From positions 5,332,001 through 5,396,000 of the forward strand of contig NZ_PEEU01000001.1 in assembly GCF_002754195.1 (NCBI RefSeq): a DNA stretch of 64,000 nt, given 5' to 3'. Origin of the DNA: Flavobacterium sp. 9 (GTDB lineage Bacteria > Bacteroidota > Bacteroidia > Flavobacteriales > Flavobacteriaceae). The notes below the pieces were generated by a model. It was not told the origin of the DNA. It saw only the letters and a program-made list of their open reading frames with translations, and did not search any database. Made by a program: the position numbers and the translations under genes. Shown piece by piece: positions 34,951 to 43,413 of this stretch. Positions within the stretch are counted from its first letter, which is position 1. Each line of letters opens with the position of its first letter.

Positions 34951-35920
34951 TGTTGGAATAATTGGTGGTTCGGGCTACACAGCCGGAGAACTTATCAGAA
35001 TCTTGATGTATCATCCCAATGTAAACATCGATTTTGTTTACAGTACAACCAATTCTGGTAAACCACTTTCAGTGGCGCACCACGATTTGATGGGAGATAT
35101 TGAAATGAATTTTACGGATGTTGTAAATCCAAATGTAAATGTAGTTTTCTTGTGTTTAGGTCACGGAAAATCGATTTCATTTTTGGAAGAAAACAAGTTT
35201 GCAAGTCATACCAAAATCATTGATTTGGGAAATGATTTCAGATTAACGAAAGATGCTAATTTCGAAGGAAAAGAATTCATTTACGGATTGCCTGAATTAA
35301 ATAAAGCGGAAATTAAAAAAGCAAATTTTATTGCAAATCCAGGTTGTTTTGCTACAGCTATTCAATTGGCTTTATTGCCTTTAGCAAAAAATAATCTATT
35401 GAAATCTGACGTTCATATTAATGCAACAACTGGAAGTACAGGTGCGGGTGTAAGTCTTGCCGAAACTTCTCATTTTAGTTGGAGAAACAATAATATGTCG
35501 CATTATAAAGCTTTTGAACACCAACATTTGGGCGAAATCAACCAAAGCGTTAATCAATTGCAAGCGGATTATTCAGATGAATTAATTTTTGTTCCGAATA
35601 GAGGCGATTTCACAAGAGGAATTTTTGCAACATTATACACAACTTATGAAGAAAGCTTAGAAGATTTAGTTGCCAAATACGAAGATTTCTATAAAAATGA
35701 ACCTTTTGTAACCGTTACAACGACAAACATCAATATGAAACAAGTCGTTCAAACCAACAAATGTATCATTAGTTTATTGAAAAAAGGAAACCGGATTTTA
35801 ATCACTTCAATCATTGACAACTTAACCAAAGGTGCTTCAGGACAAGCGATTCAAAACATGAATTTAATGTTCGGATTAGAAGAAACTACAGGTTTACATT
35901 TGAAACCAAGCGGATTTTAG
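34943..35920 (+). CDS. argC: N-acetyl(succinyl)-gamma-glutamyl-phosphate reductase
   Basis: ArgC reduces the acylglutamyl phosphate to its semialdehyde with NADPH. The protein has 325 residues. GIIGGSGYTAGELIRIL is the nucleotide site. The catalytic cysteine is in ANPGCFATAIQL, and FVPNRGDFTRGIFAT near residue 220 is a family signature. The acyl group may be succinyl and not acetyl in this lineage. Confidence 0.94.
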   Translation: MINVGIIGGSGYTAGELIRILMYHPNVNIDFVYSTTNSGKPLSVAHHDLMGDIEMNFTDVVNPNVNVVFLCLGHGKSISFLEENKFASHTKIIDLGNDFRLTKDANFEGKEFIYGLPELNKAEIKKANFIANPGCFATAIQLALLPLAKNNLLKSDVHINATTGSTGAGVSLAETSHFSWRNNNMSHYKAFEHQHLGEINQSVNQLQADYSDELIFVPNRGDFTRGIFATLYTTYEESLEDLVAKYEDFYKNEPFVTVTTTNINMKQVVQTNKCIISLLKKGNRILITSIIDNLTKGASGQAIQNMNLMFGLEETTGLHLKPSGF

Positions 35921-35934
35921 GAAAAATTGTTTCA

Positions 35935-36060
35935 GGTTTAAAGTTTCAAGTTTCACGTTCTGTACGTAACTTGAAACAAGAGATATGAAACTTAACAATA
36001 GTTTCAAGTTTAATGTTTCACGTTCTCTATATAACTTGAAACATTAAACCTGAAACAAAA
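35935..36060. repeat. GTTTCAAG-word double palindrome between argC and argD
   Basis: The first hairpin pairs GTTTCAAGTT with AACTTGAAAC (10 bp). The second pairs GTTTCAAGTTTAATGTTTC with GAAACATTAAACCTGAAAC (19 bp with one G-T pair). Nearly all of the argC-argD gap is built of this word. Confidence 0.75.
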
Positions 36061-36075
36061 AAAACAAAAATTGAC

Positions 36076-37215
36076 ATGAATTTATTTAACGTATACCCAC
36101 TTTATGATATAACTCCTGTAAAAGCGCTAGATTGCACAATTACAGACAATAACGGAGTGGAATATTTAGACTTATATAGCGGACATGGTGTAATTTCGAT
36201 TGGCCATACGCAACCTGATTATGTAGAAAAACTAAAAAATCAATTAGATCATTTAGGATTTTATTCGAATGCAATTCAGAATCCTTTGCAGGTAGAATTG
36301 GCTCAGAAATTAGGTAAACTTTCAGGATTAGAAGATTACGAATTGTTTTTATGCAGTTCTGGAGCTGAAGCAAATGAAAATGCTTTAAAATTAGCGTCTT
36401 TCCATAACGGAAAATCAAGAGTTGTAGCTTTCGATAATTCTTTCCACGGAAGAACTTCTGCAGCCGTTGCTGTTACAGACAATAAGAAAATTGTAGCACC
36501 AATTAATGCACAACAAGTAGTTACTTTTTTACCTTTAAATCAAATCGAATTAGTTGAAGCAGAACTTGAAAAAGGAGATGTTACAGCAGTAATTATTGAA
36601 GGAATTCAAGGAGTTGGAGGTTTAGATCAAGGAACAACAGAATTTTTTCAGGCTTTAGAAAAAGCATGTAAAAAACATGATGTTGTTTTGATTTTAGACG
36701 AAGTACAATCAGGATATGGAAGAAGCGGAAAATTCTTCGCATTTCAACATCACGGAATCAACGCTGATATTATTTCAGTTGCGAAAGGAATGGGGAACGG
36801 ATTTCCGGTTGGAGCCATTTTAATTTCTCCAAAATTTGAAGCAAGTTTCGGATTATTAGGAACCACTTTCGGCGGAAGCCATTTATCTTGTGCAGCAGGA
36901 ATTGCGGTTCTTGACGTAATTGAAAAACTAGATTTACAAAAAAATGTAAACGAAGTTTATGAGTATTTCTTAGAAAAAATTAAAGAAGTTCCCGGAATCA
37001 AACAAGTAAAAGGAAAAGGATTAATGCTTGGAGTAGAATTTGATTTTGACGTTGCTGCTTTAAGAAAAAAACTAATCATCGAAAAACACATTTTTACAGG
37101 AAGTGCTAACAACAAAAATCTATTAAGAATTTTGCCACCATTGACAGTGAAAAAAGCTGATATTGATACTTTTATCGTAGCTTTAAAAGAAAGTTTGCAA
37201 GAACTTCAAAACTAA
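36076..37215 (+). CDS. argD: Acylornithine aminotransferase (class III)
   Basis: ArgD is a PLP enzyme that makes acylornithine from the semialdehyde. The protein has 379 residues. Motifs are SSGAEANENALKLA, SFHGRTSAAVAVT, ILDEVQSGYGRSGKFFAFQH and the PLP lysine in ISVAKGMGNGFPVGA, and TFGGSHLSCAAGIAVL follows. It could also act on ornithine itself. It is followed by a palindromic gap and proA. Confidence 0.93.
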   Translation: MNLFNVYPLYDITPVKALDCTITDNNGVEYLDLYSGHGVISIGHTQPDYVEKLKNQLDHLGFYSNAIQNPLQVELAQKLGKLSGLEDYELFLCSSGAEANENALKLASFHNGKSRVVAFDNSFHGRTSAAVAVTDNKKIVAPINAQQVVTFLPLNQIELVEAELEKGDVTAVIIEGIQGVGGLDQGTTEFFQALEKACKKHDVVLILDEVQSGYGRSGKFFAFQHHGINADIISVAKGMGNGFPVGAILISPKFEASFGLLGTTFGGSHLSCAAGIAVLDVIEKLDLQKNVNEVYEYFLEKIKEVPGIKQVKGKGLMLGVEFDFDVAALRKKLIIEKHIFTGSANNKNLLRILPPLTVKKADIDTFIVALKESLQELQN

Positions 37216-37231
37216 AGTTTACCAAATACTT

Positions 37232-37277
37232 TTAATTCGTTTAATCGTTTAACTGGTTAATCGATTAAACGAATTAA
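37232..37277. repeat. Perfect 16-bp palindrome between argD and proA
   Basis: TTAATTCGTTTAATCG (37232-37247) and CGATTAAACGAATTAA (37262-37277) are exact reverse complements around a 14-nt loop. The gap continues with similar words up to the proA start. Confidence 0.8.
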
Positions 37278-37301
37278 CGACTAACCAATTAAACCAAAAA
37301 A

Positions 37302-38495
37302 ATGAATCCATTATCAATTGAAAAACGCAATCTGGTTTTGCGCTCTATGGCAAAACTGGTCGAGCAGGAGCGGAGTCAGATTATCTTGACCAATCAGGAA
37401 GATTTATTGGCATACGACGGCTCAGATTTAGCGATGGAAGAACGCCTAAAAGTAGATGATAAAAAAGTCGACGAGATGATTTTGTCTTTGAATCAACTAG
37501 CTTCTCAGGAAGATCCGGTTGGAGTGGAGCGTTTTCATTTTGTTCATGATAATGGAATAAAAGTCATAAATAAAACAGCCGCTTTTGGCACGATTTTAAT
37601 CATTTACGAATCTCGTCCGGACGTTACAATCGAAGCTGGAGGAATTGCCTTTAAATCCGGAAATAAGATTTTATTAAAAGGAGGAAAAGAAGCTTTAAAA
37701 TCAAACCTGAAAATTGTTGATTTATGGCATCAGGCTTTAGCAGAAAACGGAATTTCGAAAGATTGGGTAGAATATTTGAATTATAATCGAACAGAAACTC
37801 AGGCTTTTTTAGAAAAACCAACTCAAAAAGTAGATTTAATTGTTCCAAGAGGAGGAGAAAAATTAATCGAGTTTGTAAAAGCACACGCCACTTGTCCGGT
37901 AATTGTAAGCGGACGCGGAAACAATTTTGTTTACGTTCATAAAGATGCAGATACAGATCTAGCTTTAAAAATAATTTTGAATGCTAAAACCTCTAAAATC
38001 TCGGCTTGTAATGCAGTTGACAAGGTTTTAATAGATTCTAAATTGCCCAATTTTGAAGGTTTTACAGCTATTTTAATCGAGACTTTAAAAGAATCTAATG
38101 TAGAAGTAATCGTTGATGAATCATTAAAAAGCTTTGAAGACACAGAAACACTTCAAAACGAAGATATTTGGTATGAAGAATTTTTGGATTATAAAATCGT
38201 AATCGGAACCATTGATTCTGAGGAAAATGCAATCGAAAAAGTAAATAAATATTGTGGCGGACATTCAGCAGTAATTATTACAAGAGATGACAAAGCAGCA
38301 CAAGAATTTATGGACGCCGTTGATACAGCAGCCGTTTATCAAAATGCTTCAACCCGTTTCACCGATGGAGGACAATTTGGTTTAGGAGGAGAATTAGCGA
38401 TAAGTACAGATAAATTACATCAAAGAGGACCAATTGGTTTGCAACATTTGGTAACCAACAAATGGTACGTGTACGGAGAAGGACAAATTAGATAA
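37302..38495 (+). CDS. proA: Glutamate-5-semialdehyde dehydrogenase (gamma-glutamyl phosphate reductase)
   Basis: ProA reduces gamma-glutamyl phosphate, the second step of proline synthesis. The protein has 397 residues. FGTILIIYESRPDVTIEAGG, KGGKEALKSN, the catalytic cysteine in SKISACNAVDKVL, and RFTDGGQFGLGGELAIST are family signatures. It lies in the arginine operon between argD and proB, so proline and arginine synthesis from glutamate are probably controlled together. Confidence 0.94.
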   Translation: MNPLSIEKRNLVLRSMAKLVEQERSQIILTNQEDLLAYDGSDLAMEERLKVDDKKVDEMILSLNQLASQEDPVGVERFHFVHDNGIKVINKTAAFGTILIIYESRPDVTIEAGGIAFKSGNKILLKGGKEALKSNLKIVDLWHQALAENGISKDWVEYLNYNRTETQAFLEKPTQKVDLIVPRGGEKLIEFVKAHATCPVIVSGRGNNFVYVHKDADTDLALKIILNAKTSKISACNAVDKVLIDSKLPNFEGFTAILIETLKESNVEVIVDESLKSFEDTETLQNEDIWYEEFLDYKIVIGTIDSEENAIEKVNKYCGGHSAVIITRDDKAAQEFMDAVDTAAVYQNASTRFTDGGQFGLGGELAISTDKLHQRGPIGLQHLVTNKWYVYGEGQIR

Positions 38496-38627
38496 TTGAG
38501 ATAATTGGATAATTTGTCAATTAGATAATTAAAACTTAATTGTAGACAAAGCTTTGCGAACTTACCGTTTGTAAACACAAACAGAATAAAAAAAACCTTG
38601 CGCCCTTTGCGGTAAAAATAATACAGC

Positions 38628-39389
38628 ATGTCAAAAAAAAGGATTTTATTAAAAATAGGAAGTAATACTTTAACCAAAGAAACCAATCATATTTCGCGGG
38701 GAAAGATCGAAGATATAGGTATGCAAATTGCTGCTCTAAATAAAGATTACGAATTTGTAATCGTAAGTTCCGGAGCCATTGCAGCCGCCAAACAATTTGT
38801 AAAACTTGAAAGCAAAGGAAAAGAAATTGCATTAAAACAAGCTTTAGCTTCAATTGGGCAACCCCATTTAATGCGGATTTTCCATGAGAATTTCAGCGAT
38901 TTAGGTTTATTGACATCACAATGTTTATTGTCTTATTCAGATTTCGAAAAAGAACAATCGAAAGTAAACATTGTCAATACAATAAACGTTTTGGTCGAGA
39001 ACAATTACATTCCGATTATTAATGAAAATGATACCGTTGCAACGGATGAGATTCGGTTTGGAGATAATGATAAATTAGCAGCTTTAACCGCGGTGCTGCT
39101 AAATGTTGATATTCTGATTATTGCCACCAATACAAACGGAATTTATACAAAAGATTCTATTCATGATGAAAATCCTGAAACGATTCAATTAGTAAAAGAC
39201 TTAAAAGTATTAGAAAAAGAAATAGGCGAATCAAAATCATCACACGGAACAGGCGGAATGCAATCCAAAATCGAAGCAGCAGGAATCGCAAAAGCTGCCA
39301 ACATCGAAACTTGGATCGTCAACGGATTAAATGATAATTTTATTCTGAAGGCATTAAAGGACGAAATTCCTTTTACGAAAATTGTGTAG
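38628..39389 (+). CDS. proB: Glutamate 5-kinase (short form without PUA domain)
   Basis: ProB phosphorylates glutamate in the first step of proline synthesis. The protein has 253 residues, the length of the kinase domain only; the C-terminal PUA domain of E. coli ProB is missing. Motifs are LKIGSNTLTKE, VIVSSGAIAAAKQF, INENDTVATDEIRFGDND and GTGGMQSKIEAA. Without PUA, feedback control may differ. The gap before it holds GATAATTG words and a CTTTGCG-type word. Confidence 0.92.
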   Translation: MSKKRILLKIGSNTLTKETNHISRGKIEDIGMQIAALNKDYEFVIVSSGAIAAAKQFVKLESKGKEIALKQALASIGQPHLMRIFHENFSDLGLLTSQCLLSYSDFEKEQSKVNIVNTINVLVENNYIPIINENDTVATDEIRFGDNDKLAALTAVLLNVDILIIATNTNGIYTKDSIHDENPETIQLVKDLKVLEKEIGESKSSHGTGGMQSKIEAAGIAKAANIETWIVNGLNDNFILKALKDEIPFTKIV

Positions 39390-39392
39390 AAA

Positions 39393-39466
39393 TGTTTATT
39401 TGTTTAATCGTTAATTCGGTTAATCGATCGGGCAAATAAACAGTTAAACAAATTAACGATTAAACA
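39393..39466. repeat. Two interlocking palindromes between proB and argF'
   Basis: TGTTTAATCGTTAATT (39401-39416) pairs perfectly with AATTAACGATTAAACA (39451-39466). TGTTTATTTG (39393-39402) pairs with CAAATAAACA (39433-39442). The arms interlock, so the two helices compete or form a pseudoknot. Confidence 0.75.
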
Positions 39467-39476
39467 ATAAAAAGAC

Positions 39477-40424
39477 ATGAATTATATTTCAATAAAAGAT
39501 ATAGACTCATTATCAAAATGGGTAAAAAGCGCATTAAAAATCAAAAAAAATCCGCTTAAAAATCAAGACCTAGGAAAAAACAAAACCTTAGGAATGTTAT
39601 TTTTCAATCCAAGTTTAAGAACGCGTTTGAGTACTCAAAAAGCCGCTATAAACTTAGGAATGAACGTTATGGTGATGAATTTTACCAACGAAGGTTGGAC
39701 ATTAGAATTCGAAGACGGAGCAATAATGAATTCTGGAGCTTCAGAACACATCAAAGAAGCTGCAGAAGTAGTTTCTCAATATTGTGATATCATTGCAATT
39801 CGTGCTTTCGCAGGTTTGGTAGACAAAGAAAAAGATTATGCCGAAACTGTAATTTCAGGATTTTTAAAACACGCAACAGTGCCAATTGTAAACATGGAAA
39901 GTGCTGTTCGTCATCCAATGCAATCTTTGGCAGACGCAATTACAATGGAAGAATACAAAACGAAACACAAGCCAAAAGTAGTTTTGTCTTGGGCTCCGCA
40001 TCCAAAAGCATTACCACAAGCCGTTGCAAATTCATTCGTAGAAATGATGCAAATGCAAAAAGATATGGATTTTGTAATCACACATCCGGAAGGTTACGAA
40101 CTAAGTCCTGAAATCACGAAAGATTGCAAAATCGAATACGATCAAAACAAAGCTTTCGAGAATGCCGATTTCGTTTACGTAAAAAACTGGAGTAACTTCA
40201 ACGATTACGGAAAAGTAACCAACATAGATCCAAGTTGGACGGTTACAGCCGAAAAAATGGCATTAACCAATAACGGAAAATTCATGCACTGTCTTCCCGT
40301 TCGTCGTAACGTAATTGTAAGCGATGAAGTGATTGACAGCGAAAACTCAATCGTAATTCAGCAAGCGAATAACAGAACGTATTCTGCACAATTAGTTTTA
40401 CAAAAGATTTTGAAAAAATTGTAA
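39477..40424 (+). CDS. argF': N-acyl-L-ornithine carbamoyltransferase (acetyl/succinyl type)
   Basis: This enzyme transfers a carbamoyl group to the acylated ornithine and not to ornithine. The protein has 315 residues. The carbamoyl-phosphate loop FFNPSLRTRLSTQKAA is at residues 42-57, with HPMQSLADA and MHCLPVRRN further on. The pattern matches the SOTCase/AOTCase branch found in Bacteroidetes and Xanthomonas. The residue reported to separate succinyl (Pro) from acetyl (Glu) use seems to be S89 in GASEH here, so the acyl group is undecided. Confidence 0.88.
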   Translation: MNYISIKDIDSLSKWVKSALKIKKNPLKNQDLGKNKTLGMLFFNPSLRTRLSTQKAAINLGMNVMVMNFTNEGWTLEFEDGAIMNSGASEHIKEAAEVVSQYCDIIAIRAFAGLVDKEKDYAETVISGFLKHATVPIVNMESAVRHPMQSLADAITMEEYKTKHKPKVVLSWAPHPKALPQAVANSFVEMMQMQKDMDFVITHPEGYELSPEITKDCKIEYDQNKAFENADFVYVKNWSNFNDYGKVTNIDPSWTVTAEKMALTNNGKFMHCLPVRRNVIVSDEVIDSENSIVIQQANNRTYSAQLVLQKILKKL

Positions 40425-40430
40425 TTTTTT

Positions 40431-40515
40431 GAGGTACTAAGGTTGTAAGTTTCTAAGATGCTTAGAAACTGATGAATAAAAACCTTAGTCCCTTAGAACC
40501 TTAGCAACTTAGAAC
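40431..40515. repeat. Nested palindrome of TTAG-words between argF' and argB
   Basis: An inner 10-bp hairpin with 3-nt loop (AGTTTCTAAG-ATG-CTTAGAAACT, 40448-40470) lies inside pairs of CTAAGG with CCTTAG and GAGGT with ACCTC. The last arm ends 3 nt before the argB ATG. The right-hand side has three slipped copies of the CCTTAG word. Confidence 0.72.
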
Positions 40516-40518
40516 CTC

Positions 40519-41295
40519 ATGAAAAAAGTTACTTTAATAAAAATTGGTGGAAATATTATCGATAATCCAACCGAATTAGAACAATTCTTAACCGATTTTT
40601 CTAAAATCGAAGGACATAAAGTTTTAGTTCACGGCGGAGGAAAATCGGCTACAAAAATGGCACAAAGTATTGGTTTGGTTCCGCAAATGATTGACGGACG
40701 CCGAATCACAGATGCGCCAATGCTTGATGTTGTCGTTATGATTTACGCAGGACAAATCAACAAACATATTGTAGCGCAATTGCAAGCCAAAGACAATAAC
40801 GCAATTGGTTTTTCTGGAGCTGATGGAAATTTAATTCAATCCACAAAACGAAATCACCCAACAATCGATTACGGATTTGTAGGCGATGTAAAGCAGGTTA
40901 ATACCAAATTATTAGCGACTTTATTGGAAGCAGGAATTGTTCCGGTTTTCTGCGCCATCACACACGATAAAAACGGACAATTGTTAAACACAAATGCCGA
41001 CACAATTGCAAGTGAATTGTCAATCGCAATGTCTGAAGTTTTTGACGTTACGCTTACTTATTGTTTTGAAAAACAAGGAGTTTTACAAGATTCAGAAGAT
41101 GATTCATCGGTAATAACCCAAATCAACGAAGAATTATACAATAAACTAAAAGAAGAAAAAGTAATCCATTCCGGAATGATTCCCAAACTGGACAATTGCT
41201 TTAACAGTTTATCAAGAGGCGTTCAGAAAATCAAAATTGGGCATCATAAAATGCTCCAAAATTCAGATATTCCGCATACGACTATAACATTATAA
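40519..41295 (+). CDS. argB: Acetylglutamate (or succinylglutamate) kinase
   Basis: ArgB phosphorylates the acylated glutamate. The protein has 258 residues and the amino-acid kinase fold: LIKIGGNIIDN, VLVHGGGKSATKMAQ, INKHIVAQLQ and NTNADTIASELSIAM. Related enzymes of Bacteroides act on N-succinylglutamate, so the acyl group is not certain. The arginine-sensing N-terminal helix of hexameric kinases is not evident. Confidence 0.93.
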   Translation: MKKVTLIKIGGNIIDNPTELEQFLTDFSKIEGHKVLVHGGGKSATKMAQSIGLVPQMIDGRRITDAPMLDVVVMIYAGQINKHIVAQLQAKDNNAIGFSGADGNLIQSTKRNHPTIDYGFVGDVKQVNTKLLATLLEAGIVPVFCAITHDKNGQLLNTNADTIASELSIAMSEVFDVTLTYCFEKQGVLQDSEDDSSVITQINEELYNKLKEEKVIHSGMIPKLDNCFNSLSRGVQKIKIGHHKMLQNSDIPHTTITL

Positions 41296-41568
41296 AAAAT
41301 GTTGCCACGAATTGACTCTAGTTTTTTCTTTTAAAAGATAAAATAATTTTAGACGTACGGTAAAAAGTTTATTTTGATTTTAAATCTTTGACAAAAAGAT
41401 AATTTATGAAAATTGGTGTAATTCGTAGCAAAAAAGCACAACTGCGCAGTACTTTTAAATTTTAATTTAAGAAATTTGCGCAAATTAAAAATGTCACAGA
41501 TTCAATTAAAAAACTTTGTGACTTCGTCCCGATAGTTATCGGGATCACGGCAGAGAACCTACACAACT
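41296..41568. other. Gap between argB and argE
   Basis: The only clear structure is a perfect hairpin TCCCGATA-GT-TATCGGGA at 41527-41544, 24 nt before the argE start. The rest looks like decayed intergenic words. A 19-codon frame at 41406-41465 has no support. Confidence 0.6.
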
Positions 41569-42639
41569 ATGAAGAATATAGAAACGCTTACCAAAGAAGC
41601 CATAGAATTATTAAAAAGTCTTATCGAAACCCCTTCATTTTCAAGCGAAGAAGATCAGACGGCACTTTTAATAGAAAATTGGTTCAATCAAAACGAAATT
41701 CCTTTTAAAAGAGAAAATAACAATGTGTGGGCTTTCAATAAATATTTCGACGAAAACAAACCGACACTTTTACTGAATTCTCACCACGATACCGTAAAAC
41801 CAAACCAAGCTTACACAAACGATCCGTTTAAAGCGATCGTAAAAGATGGCAAATTATTCGGTTTAGGAAGTAATGATGCCGGAGGATGTCTGGTTTCGTT
41901 ATTGGCGACTTTTGTACATTTTTATGAGAATCAAAACCTGTCTCATAATATTGTAATTGTAGCTTCCGCAGAAGAAGAAAGCAGCGGAAAAAATGGTTTA
42001 AACAGCGTTTTACAGCATTTACCAGAATTAGATTGCGCGATTGTTGGCGAACCAACTTTAATGCAACTAGCTGTTGCAGAGAAAGGTTTGTTGGTTCTTG
42101 ACGTAAAAGTAAAAGGAACTGCAAGTCACGCCGCACATCAAAACGATGATAATTCAATTTACAAATCAATTCCTGTAATGGAATGGTTTAAAAACTATAA
42201 ATTCGATAAAATCTCGGATGTTTTAGGTCCCGTAAAAATGACCGTAACGCAAATTAGTGCTGGAAAACAGCATAATGTAGTGCCGTCAGAATGTGATTTG
42301 GTTGTAGACATTCGTGTAACAGATCGTTATACAAATACTGAAATTCTGGATGTGGTAAAAGCAAACGTAAATGCCGAAGTAACGCCAAGATCAATGCATT
42401 TAAACGCTTCGTCTATTCCGGTTGAACATGGTTTGGTACAAGCCGGAATTGCTTTAGGAAGAACAACTTACGGATCGCCAACACTTTCAGATCAATCTGT
42501 TTTGAGTTGTCAATCTTTAAAACTTGGACCAGGCGAAACCTTGCGTTCACATTCAGCAGACGAATTTATTTTCATCAACGAAATCGAAGAAGGAATCGAC
42601 TTGTATATCAAAATATTAACTGATTTCTTTAAATTATAA
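41569..42639 (+). CDS. argE: M20-family acylornithine/acylcitrulline deacylase
   Basis: The protein has 356 residues and is a zinc-dependent M20 peptidase. LLLNSHHDTVKPNQ holds the first metal histidine and aspartate, and LGSNDAGG and ASAEEESSGKNG hold the bridging Asp and catalytic Glu pair. The dimerisation domain begins near residue 178 (VKGTASHAAHQNDD). Because the carbamoyltransferase acts on acylornithine, this enzyme probably removes the acyl group from acylcitrulline, and not from acylornithine. Confidence 0.9.
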   Translation: MKNIETLTKEAIELLKSLIETPSFSSEEDQTALLIENWFNQNEIPFKRENNNVWAFNKYFDENKPTLLLNSHHDTVKPNQAYTNDPFKAIVKDGKLFGLGSNDAGGCLVSLLATFVHFYENQNLSHNIVIVASAEEESSGKNGLNSVLQHLPELDCAIVGEPTLMQLAVAEKGLLVLDVKVKGTASHAAHQNDDNSIYKSIPVMEWFKNYKFDKISDVLGPVKMTVTQISAGKQHNVVPSECDLVVDIRVTDRYTNTEILDVVKANVNAEVTPRSMHLNASSIPVEHGLVQAGIALGRTTYGSPTLSDQSVLSCQSLKLGPGETLRSHSADEFIFINEIEEGIDLYIKILTDFFKL

Positions 42640-42669
42640 TTTTGTTTTTTTAGAATTAAGATCTTTGTT

Positions 42670-43374
42670 ATGAGAGAAAAATTTGATAAGTGGATACAAG
42701 TAAATAAAAAGTCTATTTCTAAATCTGAGAAGTATTCAAAAACTATAACTACTATTTCAAATCATTTTAAAAAGTCTTTAGAAAGAAATATTGATTTATA
42801 TAAAATTATAAAGTCTGAAGAAATTCTTAAACTTAAAGAAGAATATTTTAGTTACGCTGAATTTCTTTCAAAAAATAAAAGAGGAAATAGAATGTATAGT
42901 CGTTCATTAGATTTATATATTGAATTTCTAGAAGATGAAGGAATTTTGCTGGAAATTGAAAAAATTGAAAATGATCCTAATTTAAGAGAGTTAGAAAAAA
43001 AAGCAATCATTTTAAGCAGAATTGGACAAGGTAAATATAGAAATGATTTAATAAAAATTTGGAAAGGCTGTTCATTGTCAGGTTATAAAGATGTTAGGTT
43101 TCTAATAGCATCACATATAAAGCCATGGAAAGTATCTAACAATGACGAAAAAGTAGATAAATTTAATGGACTTTTACTTTTACCGACTTATGATAAATTA
43201 TTTGATTTAGGATTTATCACTTTTGATAAAGGTGGATTTATTAAGATTTCAAAAGAATTAGAAGACATTGAAAAAATTGGTATAAATGAAAAGATGAAAA
43301 TCAAATTAAAAGAAGGTAATTTAAAGTATTTAGAGTTTCATTACAATAACATCTTCAAAAAAACAGTAATATAA
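42670..43374 (+). CDS. HNH endonuclease inserted in the arginine operon
   Basis: The protein has 234 residues. The N-terminal 130 residues are basic and helical with no known domain. From residue 133 an HNH_2-type domain follows: GQGKYRNDLIKIWKGC, LIASHIKPWK with the first catalytic His, FNGLLLLPTYDKLFDLGFI with the Asn and Asp, and ITFDKGGFIK. These proteins resemble restriction or modification-dependent nucleases. No methyltransferase is adjacent. Codon use is more A/T-rich than argE and argH on either side. It sits 30 nt after argE and 39 nt before argH. Confidence 0.85.
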   Translation: MREKFDKWIQVNKKSISKSEKYSKTITTISNHFKKSLERNIDLYKIIKSEEILKLKEEYFSYAEFLSKNKRGNRMYSRSLDLYIEFLEDEGILLEIEKIENDPNLRELEKKAIILSRIGQGKYRNDLIKIWKGCSLSGYKDVRFLIASHIKPWKVSNNDEKVDKFNGLLLLPTYDKLFDLGFITFDKGGFIKISKELEDIEKIGINEKMKIKLKEGNLKYLEFHYNNIFKKTVI

Positions 43375-43413
43375 TAGAAACATTTGTTTCCAAAAAATCT
43401 AAAAAACTAAGTT

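Noticed and set aside
35935..40515. Arginine operon gap palindromes as copies of one insertion-type element
   Set aside because: The words differ from gap to gap and there are no shared ends, target duplications or transposase.
41406..41465. 19-codon frame in the argB-argE gap
   Set aside because: It is short, with no promoter, and composed of words that look like decayed intergenic repeats.
42670..43374. HNH gene as a homing endonuclease with an intron or intein
   Set aside because: argE and argH on either side are complete and uninterrupted, so no host gene is split.
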